Assembly: GCA_937888635.1 (NCBI GenBank)
Contig: CALARG010000034.1
Location: 1-15,728, forward strand
Direction of reading: 5' to 3'
Source: an uncultured Alphaproteobacteria bacterium
Lineage (GTDB): Bacteria; Pseudomonadota; Alphaproteobacteria; Rs-D84
DNA length: 15,728 bases
In this document: positions 1 to 7,281 of the stretch, one piece after another
Layout of the letters: every line of letters begins with the position of its first letter
Position numbering within the stretch: the stretch's first letter is position 1
Position numbers and translations under genes: made by a program
The notes under the pieces: generated by a model
What the model was told of the DNA's origin: nothing
Databases searched by the model: none
What the model saw: the letters and a program-made list of their open reading frames with translations, nothing else

Positions 1-1081
1 ACAGCGAACTGCCCCCATATGAAATAAATGGCAATGTCATACCCTTGGGCGCGAATAGGTTTAATGTTGTTAACATATTAAAGCATATTTGGGTACCAAA
101 CAACGCCGCCGTGCCACCCGTTGCATAGACAACAAACAAATCACGCGCATTTGTTGCGTTTGTTATCAGGCGACGAAACACATAGAACAACAGTACCAGC
201 AATCCACACGCCATTATCGCGCCCATATCTTCGGCAATGGCTGCAAAGATAAAGTCTGTATGAACGTCGGGCAAATATTGTTTTACAAACGCATCATCGC
301 CTGACCCCAATAATCCGCCATGACGAATTGAATCAACAGAACTGTCAACCTGATATGTGTCACCTGTGCCGGTAAAGAATGCCAAAATACGACGATGTAC
401 ATGCCCCAATGTAAAGAATGCCGCGACCAACATTAAAAAGCCCGCAACCCCCAAAACCGGTATCAATACCAATGGCATACCTGCGATAAAAATCATTGCA
501 GTAAATACCCCCAGATAAAGAATTGAGGTCCCAAAATCAGGATGATTAAAAACAATCAATATAAATAATATAAATGCCGGCAGATAGTACGCCCAACTGA
601 GCCAGGTATTAAAACGCCACGCTTCTTTGTTAAAGAAAATATTATCGCCATACTGACGCTTCATCAGTGATAAAAAATATGCCGTCATGATTATAAAGCC
701 TGGCTTCATAATATCTGATGGCATAACATTAAAAAATCCCAGTGACACGAAACGCGCAGAATTATTAATCATATGTGGCGCAATAACTGTTAATGGCAAC
801 AAGGCCAAACCTGCCGCCAAATTTAGGCCAGCAAATATTAAAACCCATTTCTTGTTCAGGAAACTGGCCCCGAACAAGGTAATCAATCCTGCGATATAAA
901 ACGGCGTTGCCTTGGCCAGAAAGTAATACCAGGGTTCGCCCATGTGTTCAGCCTTGATTGAGCCTGCAGATACAACAAATATCACAGACAGCAATATCAT
1001 CACCAACACGCACCCCAACAGGCGACGATCTGTTTCAAAATACCAACTGGTTAATTTACTTTCTTCGCTGCGCTTTAACAT
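1..1081 (-). CDS. ftsW: FtsW, septal peptidoglycan glycosyltransferase (SEDS family), 3' end cut by window edge
   Basis: FtsW polymerises lipid II into septal glycan strands with its partner class B PBP in the inner membrane. I translated 360 codons from the ATG at 1081 to the window edge; the C-terminus lies outside. The protein is strongly hydrophobic with about ten membrane segments. Visible SEDS signatures are a degenerate SARF..LG..NVMPSD stretch (residues 108-123), PDFGTSI (181-187), a GGLLGSG glycine turn (255-261), LPDVHTDFIFAAIAED (270-285) and KGMTLPFISYGGSS (346-359). D276 in HTDF matches the proposed catalytic aspartate of SEDS proteins. The start is supported by AAAGG 5 nt upstream and lies 15 nt after the mraY stop, so the two are probably co-transcribed. 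The HTDFIF and SYGGSS context favours FtsW over RodA, and the mraY neighbour agrees. Confidence 0.95.
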   Translation of the reverse strand, partial: MLKRSEESKLTSWYFETDRRLLGCVLVMILLSVIFVVSAGSIKAEHMGEPWYYFLAKATPFYIAGLITLFGASFLNKKWVLIFAGLNLAAGLALLPLTVIAPHMINNSARFVSLGFFNVMPSDIMKPGFIIMTAYFLSLMKRQYGDNIFFNKEAWRFNTWLSWAYYLPAFILFILIVFNHPDFGTSILYLGVFTAMIFIAGMPLVLIPVLGVAGFLMLVAAFFTLGHVHRRILAFFTGTGDTYQVDSSVDSIRHGGLLGSGDDAFVKQYLPDVHTDFIFAAIAEDMGAIMACGLLVLLFYVFRRLITNATNARDLFVVYATGGTAALFGTQICFNMLTTLNLFAPKGMTLPFISYGGSSL

Positions 1082-1096
1082 GTCTGCCTTTATCTG

Positions 1097-2185
1097 TTAT
1101 GCAAATTTCAACAAAACCAATGCCAATCCTGAAAACAAAATTGACAGGATAAAGAAACGTTCTACGATTTTTGTTTCAGGCCAACCCAGTTCTTCAAAAT
1201 GATGATGCAGTGGCGCACGCAAAAACACACGACGGCCTGTGCCAGAAATCTTGCGCGTTATTTTAAAGCATACCGTTTGAACAAAGGATGACAGCAATAT
1301 TAAAACCATCATACCCGCCGCAACACCCATTATAATTTCAGACTTTAACAACATGGCGACCGTACCCATAAAACCACCTAGCGCCAAGGAACCAACATCA
1401 CCCATAAAGATTGAAGCAGGTCGTGCGTTATACCACAAAAATCCCAAGACCGCACCAAACGCCGCGCCCAAGACTGCGTACAGACCACTGGCCGTTGGCA
1501 GAAACATAACCGTGTCCATAAAACCAATTCGGGTTGCACCGTACAACGCCACAACCAATACAACCAACACAGGCATATATAATTTAGACAGCATACCATC
1601 CAGGCCATCTGTGATATTGGTGGCGTTGGCACTGCCACAAATTACAAAGTATGCAAAAACATAATACATCAATCCCAGTGGCAAAATTATTCCCGCACCA
1701 ATTGACAGGGAATATTCCGGGATATATGGTGGCATTGTTTGATTTATAAAATATGCCAGTATGACGACAAAAATCCCTTCTACCACCAGGCGGGTTAAGG
1801 GCGACAGACCGTTGGCCGCCTTGGACGATTGAGATTTAACCTTTTTATAATCATCAACAAAACCCAACGCCCCAAACATCAGCAATGCCGATAACGCAAT
1901 CCAACCCGTTGGATTTGAATACGGCATAAACAACAAGGCACCGACCAAAATCGCAGCAATAATTAATATGCCACCCATTGTCGGGGTCCCCGCTTTTTTC
2001 AAATGGGCATCCGGGACATTTTCACTGATTGGTTGGCCCTGTTTTTGCAATGCGCGCATAGCGCGAACAAACGGACGCCCAAACAGCAACATTATCATAA
2101 AAGATACAAAAAAAGCCCCTGCAAATTGTGTCCAACCACTGGCAAAAAATGAATAGCCATAACTAAAGAAATAATCTGTCAGCAT
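1097..2185 (-). CDS. mraY: MraY, phospho-N-acetylmuramoyl-pentapeptide transferase
   Basis: MraY transfers phospho-MurNAc-pentapeptide from UDP to undecaprenyl phosphate, making lipid I at the cytoplasmic face of the inner membrane. The protein has 362 residues, the usual family length, with about ten membrane helices. Family motifs are all present: GTPTMGG (67-72), the Asp pair DDYKK (111-115), NATNITDGLDG (187-197), FMGDVGSLALGG (260-271) with the catalytic-region Asp263, and RAPLHHHFE (323-331) near the C-terminus. No key residue is missing. The ATG at 2185 has AAGGA a few nucleotides upstream. PBP1A precedes it by 69 bp and ftsW follows by 15 bp. In many proteobacteria murD separates mraY from ftsW; here it does not. 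The start codon lies inside an inverted repeat described separately. Confidence 0.97.
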   Translation of the reverse strand: MLTDYFFSYGYSFFASGWTQFAGAFFVSFMIMLLFGRPFVRAMRALQKQGQPISENVPDAHLKKAGTPTMGGILIIAAILVGALLFMPYSNPTGWIALSALLMFGALGFVDDYKKVKSQSSKAANGLSPLTRLVVEGIFVVILAYFINQTMPPYIPEYSLSIGAGIILPLGLMYYVFAYFVICGSANATNITDGLDGMLSKLYMPVLVVLVVALYGATRIGFMDTVMFLPTASGLYAVLGAAFGAVLGFLWYNARPASIFMGDVGSLALGGFMGTVAMLLKSEIIMGVAAGMMVLILLSSFVQTVCFKITRKISGTGRRVFLRAPLHHHFEELGWPETKIVERFFILSILFSGLALVLLKFA

Positions 2186-2212
2186 AAAAAATCCTTTTTC
2201 CCTTATGCTGAC
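2178..2212. repeat. Perfect 10-bp inverted repeat spanning the mraY start
   Basis: GTCAGCATAA at 2178-2187 and its exact reverse complement at 2203-2212 flank a 15-nt spacer. On the minus strand the proximal arm contains the mraY ATG and the spacer contains the AAGGA ribosome-binding site. In RNA reading through from pbp1A the start codon would sit in a stem and the Shine-Dalgarno sequence in the loop. RNA started at the nearby candidate promoter (predicted start about 2206) would lack most of the distal arm, so a DNA operator is the alternative. Confidence 0.75.
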
Positions 2213-2240
2213 ATTCTATCACAAAAGATTTGATATACAA
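2213..2240 (-). promoter_or_regulatory. Candidate sigma70-type promoter for mraY-ftsW
   Basis: On the minus strand TTGTAT (2240-2235) is followed after 16 bp by TAGAAT (2218-2213). The predicted start is near 2206, giving a leader of about 20 nt that carries the AAGGA site of mraY. The match is good by eye, but no transcript data are available. Confidence 0.5.
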
Positions 2241-2254
2241 ATGGAATATACGAA

Positions 2255-4294
2255 TTAAAACACACCGCCAACAACCGGGCTGAATCCCGCAACAGATTTG
2301 CGCGGTGCAGGATTTGGAGACTGACCGGGTTTAAAGGCTTCTTGGATTATTGTGCCGTCTGGGTCAGATGCGGCAGATGCGCCACTGCGACGGTTTACAC
2401 GCATAAATGTCAAACCATCTGGGACGGCAAATGGCTGATTCTTTTCATCCGCCAGGGCAACCCGCATAAAGTCCGCAAATACACGCGCCGCCATGTGCGA
2501 ACCCGCGCCACGTCCCAATGGTTTTGGCGTATCAAACCCCAGGTACACACCTGCAATCAGATTCTTGGAAAAACCAATAAACCAAACATCTTTGACATCA
2601 TTGGTTGTACCTGTTTTGCCCGCGATTGTATGGCCGGGAACACGCGCCTGTTTACCTGTGCCACGCTCAACCGCGCCCTGTAAGATAGATACCATTTGAT
2701 ATAAACTTTGTGGGTCAGACAAAGGCTCTGAAGTCGCGGTCATTTCAGGCGGCATTAAATCATCAGACCATTCAACAATTTCAGACGGCGCACCACCGAT
2801 AACACGACCATATCTGTCTTCTACATAGTCAACCAGTTTTGGTGTAATCGCACGACCACCATTGATAAATGCAGAATATCCCAAAACCAACTTTTCCAAG
2901 GTTGTTTCACCAGACCCCAACGCCATAGACAAGTTCATATTTGGCATGTCTGATGGATAAACACCGAATCGCTGGGCGGCGGCAATTGCGTTTTGGGTTC
3001 CAATCTGTTCAACCAGACGCACCGTCGGCACATTACGCGATGTTTCCAACGATAGGCGCAACGGCACATCGCCCAAGAATTTTTTGTCGTAATTTTCAGG
3101 CTTCCACAAGGTATCATTTTCACGCCAGCCAACAATTGGCGCATCCAGTATCATTGTCTGGGGGGTATAACCGCGTTCCAATGCCGCCAGATACACAAAA
3201 GGCTTTATCGTAGAGCCAATCTGACGATACGCCTGGGTCGCACGATTAAACGAACTGTCACGGAAAGAACGCCCACCCGCCATTGCTAAAATGCGGCCTG
3301 TATGCGGATTCATTGCGATTATTGCGCCCTGTAATTTTTCATCGCGCCCCGCATTATAGGCATCCAGTTCACGCGCCAGGGCGGCAGATGCCGCACGCTG
3401 TAATTCAGGAACAATTGTTGTTTTGATATACAGGCCCTGGTTATACAAAACTTCGCGCCCAAGGCTGTTCAATAATTGACGACGAACATCTTCGGCAAAA
3501 TACTGAAAATCTTCTTCCATTTGGGCGGTAAATCCGCTGTTGATATTTAATTCTTCGGCGGCAGCAGCGTCGGCCTGAGCCTGGGTAATAAAACCTTCTT
3601 CAACCATGCGACGCAGGACATAGTTGCGCCGTTCTACCGCGCGGGTACGATTATTTGGTGCCTTGGGCAGGGATGCAAGAAAAGCACATTCAGCCAGGGA
3701 TAGTTCATTTACAGGTTTGTTAAAATACATCAATGCGGCCGATCCAACACCATATGCACGCGCACCCAAGAATATCTGGTTCAAGTACAGGGTCAGAATA
3801 TGTTCCTTGGAAAAGGCGCGTTCCAGACGTAGGGCCAATATAGCCTCTTTTATTTTTCGGGAAATTGTGCGTTCAGATGTCAAAAAGAAATTTTTTGCCA
3901 CCTGTTGCGTGATTGTTGATGCACCAGATAATGTTGTATTGTACCCCAGCAATCGCATACCGTTGTTTGCAACCGCGCGAATTATGCCCTGAACATCAAT
4001 TCCGGGATGTGTCCAGAAATTTTGGTCTTCGGCAGCAATAAACGCATTTACCAACTGGGGCGGCATATCTGCATAGTCAATGAATACGCGACGCTCTTCG
4101 GCGTATTCAATCAATAATGCACCATCAGATGCATACAGGCGCGTTGCCACAGGTGGCGCATAGGTTGCCAATTTCTTGTAATCAGGCAAATCATTGCCAT
4201 ATATCAACACCAAGACCGCCAAACTGGCGATACCGGCGACAAAACACCAAAAGAATACATTCAATAAAATGCGCAAATATTTTTTAAATTTCAT
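2255..4294 (-). CDS. mrcA: Penicillin-binding protein 1A, bifunctional transglycosylase/transpeptidase
   Basis: This is a class A PBP that polymerises glycan chains and cross-links their peptides in the periplasm, anchored by one N-terminal helix (about residues 10-32). The GT51 domain shows AAEDQNFW with catalytic Glu89, GASTITQQVAKN (124-135), KIKEAILALRLE (147-158) and LYLNQIFLGARAYG (169-182). The transpeptidase domain shows S361-T-I-K364 with the acylated serine, S419-R-N421, and K560-T-G562. All catalytic residues are intact. At 679 residues it is shorter than many PBP1A proteins of around 800, and the C-terminus is a short proline- and serine-containing tail. The ATG at 4294 has no Shine-Dalgarno sequence but a -10 element only 9 nt upstream, suggesting a leaderless mRNA. 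mraY follows after 69 bp. Confidence 0.96.
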   Translation of the reverse strand: MKFKKYLRILLNVFFWCFVAGIASLAVLVLIYGNDLPDYKKLATYAPPVATRLYASDGALLIEYAEERRVFIDYADMPPQLVNAFIAAEDQNFWTHPGIDVQGIIRAVANNGMRLLGYNTTLSGASTITQQVAKNFFLTSERTISRKIKEAILALRLERAFSKEHILTLYLNQIFLGARAYGVGSAALMYFNKPVNELSLAECAFLASLPKAPNNRTRAVERRNYVLRRMVEEGFITQAQADAAAAEELNINSGFTAQMEEDFQYFAEDVRRQLLNSLGREVLYNQGLYIKTTIVPELQRAASAALARELDAYNAGRDEKLQGAIIAMNPHTGRILAMAGGRSFRDSSFNRATQAYRQIGSTIKPFVYLAALERGYTPQTMILDAPIVGWRENDTLWKPENYDKKFLGDVPLRLSLETSRNVPTVRLVEQIGTQNAIAAAQRFGVYPSDMPNMNLSMALGSGETTLEKLVLGYSAFINGGRAITPKLVDYVEDRYGRVIGGAPSEIVEWSDDLMPPEMTATSEPLSDPQSLYQMVSILQGAVERGTGKQARVPGHTIAGKTGTTNDVKDVWFIGFSKNLIAGVYLGFDTPKPLGRGAGSHMAARVFADFMRVALADEKNQPFAVPDGLTFMRVNRRSGASAASDPDGTIIQEAFKPGQSPNPAPRKSVAGFSPVVGGVF

Positions 4295-4303
4295 AATAGG
4301 TAA

Positions 4304-4332
4304 ATTTTACGATAAAAACACCATATTTGCAA
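4304..4332 (-). promoter_or_regulatory. Candidate promoter of pbp1A, leaderless geometry
   Basis: On the minus strand TTGCAA (4332-4327) and TAAAAT (4309-4304) are separated by 17 bp. The spacer from the -10 element to the ATG is 9 nt, so transcription would start about 3 nt before the start codon. No ribosome-binding site is visible, which fits a leaderless message. Confidence 0.55.
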
Positions 4333-4336
4333 ATAT
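4323..4336. repeat. 14-bp perfect palindrome over the pbp1A -35 element
   Basis: ATATTTGCAAATAT is fully self-complementary, and its centre TTGCAA is the proposed -35 hexamer of pbp1A. It could be a binding site for a dimeric regulator, or chance in AT-rich DNA. Confidence 0.5.
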
Positions 4337-4346
4337 TTTAACAAAT

Positions 4347-4369
4347 AAAAAATCCCGCCGTTTGGCGGG
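4347..4369 (-). terminator. Rho-independent terminator after the suhB-like gene
   Basis: A 6-bp all-GC stem (CCCGCC at 4354-4359, GGCGGG at 4364-4369) with a 4-nt loop is followed, reading on the minus strand, by a run of six T (4352-4347) and further AT sequence. It lies 5 bp past the stop of the suhB-like gene and separates the rpmE-suhB unit from pbp1A. Confidence 0.9.
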
Positions 4370-4374
4370 CAATC

Positions 4375-5079
4375 TTATAATTCAACCTTGCCATTTGTGG
4401 CAACCAGGTCCGCCATCATTTCAATATGACCGCCCGCTTCGCGTACAATCAGGTCGCCGGCGGCAATTTCTGCATAATCCAACGGATCTGACACAAAAGC
4501 ATCCAATTTACCCGCCGCAACCCATGCCAAATCCAGCGCAGGACAGCCCGTACGACGAACATCGCCAATCATTGGGCGCGCATCTGATGTGTTGTATGCA
4601 ATTGTTAATTCAGATGGTTCTGATAAATTTGAAACCTTGATACGCGCAGAATGATATGCCGAAAAAACATACGCACCGCGTTCGGATTCTGCATAATATA
4701 ATCTTTCATCAATTGGTGAATAGATTAATGCGATTTTTGTTTCATCGTTGGAACGCAATGCCAAAGATATTGCAAAATGCGGATTACCACGCACAAAGTT
4801 TGATGCACCAGACAGCGACAACACAAATTCATCGCGACCATCACCAGGGCGCGACACATTTGGTGTCAAAAGACCCGCCGATGGACGAACCAACAGCAGG
4901 TCATTTAAAATACTTTCTTCAATACGATTTGCGGCCTTTTGCACAAAGTCACGCGCGCCACGCAAAGACTGTTGCAGGTTTTCAACTTCGCCAAAGTCGC
5001 GACGCAGGCCAGATGCAGTGCGCTGCAACGCCATAAACATCTTGTTTAATTCGGTTGAACCCTTAATCAACAGTTCCAT
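4375..5079 (-). CDS. suhB: SuhB/inositol monophosphatase-like protein lacking metal-binding residues (probable pseudoenzyme)
   Basis: The fold family is clear: LRRDFGEVENLQQSL near 25-39, GARDFV at 41-46, PHFAISLAL at 100-108, and RRTG..ALDLAWVAAGKLDAF at 175-195 followed by IAAGDLIVREAGG, closely matching SuhB. Active members bind Mg2+ through Glu in an EE.G motif, two Asp in DPLDG.TNF, and Asp in PWD.AAG. Here the first region reads LTPNVS (71-76), the second reads SLSGASNF (88-95) with one residue deleted, and the third reads YAEIAAG (202-208), so three ligands are gone and the fourth is Glu. Catalysis is therefore unlikely. E. coli SuhB also acts in transcription antitermination with NusA, without needing catalysis; a similar structural role is an inference. 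I chose ATG 5079 (GGGGGG 7 nt upstream) over in-frame GTG 5094. The protein is 234 residues, slightly short. It lies 30 bp after rpmE. Confidence 0.85.
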   Translation of the reverse strand: MELLIKGSTELNKMFMALQRTASGLRRDFGEVENLQQSLRGARDFVQKAANRIEESILNDLLLVRPSAGLLTPNVSRPGDGRDEFVLSLSGASNFVRGNPHFAISLALRSNDETKIALIYSPIDERLYYAESERGAYVFSAYHSARIKVSNLSEPSELTIAYNTSDARPMIGDVRRTGCPALDLAWVAAGKLDAFVSDPLDYAEIAAGDLIVREAGGHIEMMADLVATNGKVEL

Positions 5080-5109
5080 GTGACAGCCCCCCACAAATGT
5101 ATGTTAATC

Positions 5110-5322
5110 TTAGAAATTAAAGCCAGCAAATTTGCTTTTGAATTCGGCTGCGCGTGCACCCTTTTCACCAGCATTTGAACGCTGACCTGTCCAGGCGGAA
5201 TGGTTCAAATTGTCTGTAGACAACAACAAGTCCTTCTTAACAGAAGAGTACATTTTAATTGTTTTGCCGTCAGTTCTGGTGACGTTAATTTCATGATATT
5301 CAGGATGAATGCCTTGTTTCAT
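5110..5322 (-). CDS. rpmE: 50S ribosomal protein L31
   Basis: L31 sits on the large ribosomal subunit and contributes to intersubunit bridges. The 70-residue protein begins with the diagnostic IHPEYHEI (residues 5-12), then TDGKTIKMYSS, an HSAWTGQ segment (41-47) corresponding to the HP.[FW]TG core, and ends in a basic AEFKSKFAGF tail. It contains no cysteine, so it belongs to the zinc-free form. The ATG at 5322 is preceded by AAAGGG. A candidate promoter lies just upstream and the suhB-like gene follows after 30 bp without an intervening terminator, so the two are probably one transcript. Confidence 0.96.
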   Translation of the reverse strand: MKQGIHPEYHEINVTRTDGKTIKMYSSVKKDLLLSTDNLNHSAWTGQRSNAGEKGARAAEFKSKFAGFNF

Positions 5323-5354
5323 TGTATTACCCTTTTTTAAATTTTAGCCCGTGA

Positions 5355-5382
5355 ATTATACATGCTTTTTTACAGAAATCAA
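5355..5382 (-). promoter_or_regulatory. Promoter of rpmE-suhB
   Basis: On the minus strand TTGATT (5382-5377) and a perfect TATAAT (5360-5355) are spaced by 16 bp. The predicted start near 5348 gives a leader of about 25 nt containing the AAAGGG site of rpmE. This is one of the better promoter matches in the window. Confidence 0.7.
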
Positions 5383-5396
5383 GCAATAATAGCATT

Positions 5397-5906
5397 TTAA
5401 TACCGACCAATACAGCCCAAATACGAATTCCCCGTTGATTCCAGGACATTTATAAACTGGGACTGATTATGCCCAGAAAACAGCGCCAATATCGTGCCCG
5501 TGTTGGTCGCCAGCATATCTGCAACGGTCGCAATACCAGAATTCATTTTCTTGAAAAAACCGCTGGCCGGATAGATTTCCGCTGCCAACAGTTGTGTTTT
5601 ACCCTGGGATTTGCATGACTTTTTCGCCCCAATGACCATCAATTGACATTCAGGGGAAATTATTAATTTATCACAAACAACCGCATCACCGCCCAACAAT
5701 TCACCCCACCAGCCAGTTGATTCACAAAAAACAGGATAGTAAATCGTTGCATTTGGATTTGCCGCCAAGACAGACGCGATATCAATATCGTCTGTGTAAA
5801 CTTCGGGCATAACACCGGTTGAACTGTTTATAACCTTGCGCGCCAACTGGTATTCACTGTCACCAGTTGTCTTGCGTGGCCAATAAAGAATCGGAAACTT
5901 CGTCAT
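5397..5906 (-). CDS. Uncharacterised 169-residue protein
   Basis: I do not recognise this protein. It looks soluble: there is no signal peptide and no long hydrophobic segment. It has a Trp-rich patch (residues 62-70, ..STGWWGEL), five cysteines (61, 78, 87, 98, 165), a short alternating hydrophobic strand around 85-94, and a C-terminal block TGTILALFSGHNQSQF (136-151) ending in LGCIGRY. The GHN and terminal IGRY look like conserved-family features but I cannot name a family. A remote resemblance to the domain order of prephenate dehydratases (binding-protein-like domain, then a small C-terminal domain) crossed my mind and is too weak to call. The ATG at 5906 has no Shine-Dalgarno sequence, but a TATAAT lies 8 nt upstream. 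It lies between the VirB6-like gene and rpmE, with no visible terminator on either side. Confidence 0.8.
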   Translation of the reverse strand: MTKFPILYWPRKTTGDSEYQLARKVINSSTGVMPEVYTDDIDIASVLAANPNATIYYPVFCESTGWWGELLGGDAVVCDKLIISPECQLMVIGAKKSCKSQGKTQLLAAEIYPASGFFKKMNSGIATVADMLATNTGTILALFSGHNQSQFINVLESTGNSYLGCIGRY

Positions 5907-5914
5907 TGCTATGA

Positions 5915-5920
5915 ATTATA
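5915..5920 (-). promoter_or_regulatory. -10 element of the 169-residue protein gene, leaderless geometry
   Basis: A perfect TATAAT on the minus strand (5920-5915) lies 8 nt before the ATG at 5906, predicting transcription start about 2 nt before the start codon. A matching -35 hexamer at 17 bp is not evident (a T-run lies there). Confidence 0.45.
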
Positions 5921-5974
5921 TCAGATTCGGGTTATACAAAAAAGGGGGGCATGTTAAATAAAGGACTTGATTTT

Positions 5975-7273
5975 TTATTTTTTCATAACTTCGTACCATT
6001 TTTTCAGGTTTTTCCACACAATATCAACATTCTTTTTCGTTGTGTTATAGAAGTCATCTGATATATGGACATTAAATAAAGTCTTGGACAGGGCTGGAAT
6101 CATGTTCATAAACATGGTGATAAAGACCCCCATTAATATTATTGTCACCATGCTGTCATTGCGCATCATCAACGCATCCATCAAGATTTTAGAACCGGCC
6201 GATCCGCTGGCACTTAATGCGGTTTCTAGCACGGTTGCGCCACCCCAATCACCAAATATCGCGTTCAGAAACATTATTGCAAAGGATACAAATATCCCCG
6301 TCATCGCCAGCCCCAGCGTACCGTTTATTACATCATCAATTATTCCGCGAATCGTTTTTCCCGCCCCAGGCAAGGATATCTGCCAGCCCTGGAACAACCA
6401 GGCCAAAAACATCAGTGGCAACATTATTAAATCCATAGATAATTTTATAAATATCTCTAAAAAGTATAGCGGCACGGGTATCAATGCCATAAAGAACAAT
6501 ACCAATATTAACAATCCTGCAAATAATATGGGAATATTTGGGAAAATCGGGATTCCCCACAAAATCTCGTGCATGTAGTCTGAATTAAATGCCATATTTA
6601 ACATTGTCCAACCAACCGTCATCCCCAGACCTGTCATCTGGTGCACACCCGCCAATTCACAGGCCAAATTATGACGAAGGCGCGGGGAATATGCCCCCTG
6701 GTTGGCGGCCTTGATATCAATTGATGTAGGGTCTGCGATTGCAGTTGCGACAACGCATGCGTCAAACGAATCGTCATGAACAACCGCACGATTCAACGAC
6801 AGACCAACATTAAATATTGGCTGAATCGCAATTTCAGATATCATACGCGGTAATGGCGCCAGCAATATGATGCAAACAAACCCTAGTTTAACACAATGAT
6901 TGGTAAAAGTGCTGACGATTGACCAGGGGGCCTCTACCTTGGAATTTAAAAAATTACTGGTCAGGCGCCACGCAAAAAATATCGCCGTCAGGATAATTGC
7001 AAATGGTATAATCGTCTTGCCCAAAGCAGTGTATATATTCGGCAAGATTCGCGACATAGATAACATGATGTCTGAAAACATCTGGCATGACCAACAACTG
7101 GAAAAAAATTTGTACGCGTCTGCCATATTTACCGGGGAAAACGAACGATATATTGAAAAACCTGCGATGACACCGGCCCCCGCAATACCACCAATAACCA
7201 GTGGCGATGCCGCCCCAGCCGTAAACGGCAGGAACGATAAAAACATAATCCAAAATTTTTTTAACCGGTTCAT
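5975..7273 (-). CDS. VirB6/TrbL-like polytopic membrane protein (type IV secretion), paralogue 1
   Basis: The protein has 432 residues from the ATG at 7273, with a signal-peptide-like start (basic MNRLKK, hydrophobic core, TAGA then ASP near 18-23) and about seven further membrane segments. It shares an ordered set of motifs with the four genes across the divergent promoter: a CWSC pair (C60, C63) followed by MFSD; a membrane helix; an I..IAIQPIF..G turn (P152); a lone Cys (C205) 15 residues before VGW; a MLPLMFLAWLF segment (P286); and a last helix followed by a lysine-rich cytoplasmic tail. The LP....A..F turn before a charged loop resembles VirB6/TrbL channel proteins of type IV secretion. 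The open frame extends upstream to 7486, but that would run through the promoter and into the divergent gene. A TATACT 8 nt before the ATG and no Shine-Dalgarno sequence suggest a leaderless mRNA. Confidence 0.7.
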   Translation of the reverse strand: MNRLKKFWIMFLSFLPFTAGAASPLVIGGIAGAGVIAGFSIYRSFSPVNMADAYKFFSSCWSCQMFSDIMLSMSRILPNIYTALGKTIIPFAIILTAIFFAWRLTSNFLNSKVEAPWSIVSTFTNHCVKLGFVCIILLAPLPRMISEIAIQPIFNVGLSLNRAVVHDDSFDACVVATAIADPTSIDIKAANQGAYSPRLRHNLACELAGVHQMTGLGMTVGWTMLNMAFNSDYMHEILWGIPIFPNIPILFAGLLILVLFFMALIPVPLYFLEIFIKLSMDLIMLPLMFLAWLFQGWQISLPGAGKTIRGIIDDVINGTLGLAMTGIFVSFAIMFLNAIFGDWGGATVLETALSASGSAGSKILMDALMMRNDSMVTIILMGVFITMFMNMIPALSKTLFNVHISDDFYNTTKKNVDIVWKNLKKWYEVMKK

Positions 7274-7281
7274 TGTTTTTA

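Noticed and set aside
5080..5094. GTG start adding five residues to the suhB-like protein
   Set aside because: No ribosome-binding site precedes the GTG, whereas ATG 5079 has a G-run at 7 nt, and the family alignment begins after the ATG.
5921..5974. Terminator after the minus-strand VirB6-like gene
   Set aside because: A C-run and a T-run are present but no stem can be drawn, so read-through into the 169-residue gene remains possible.
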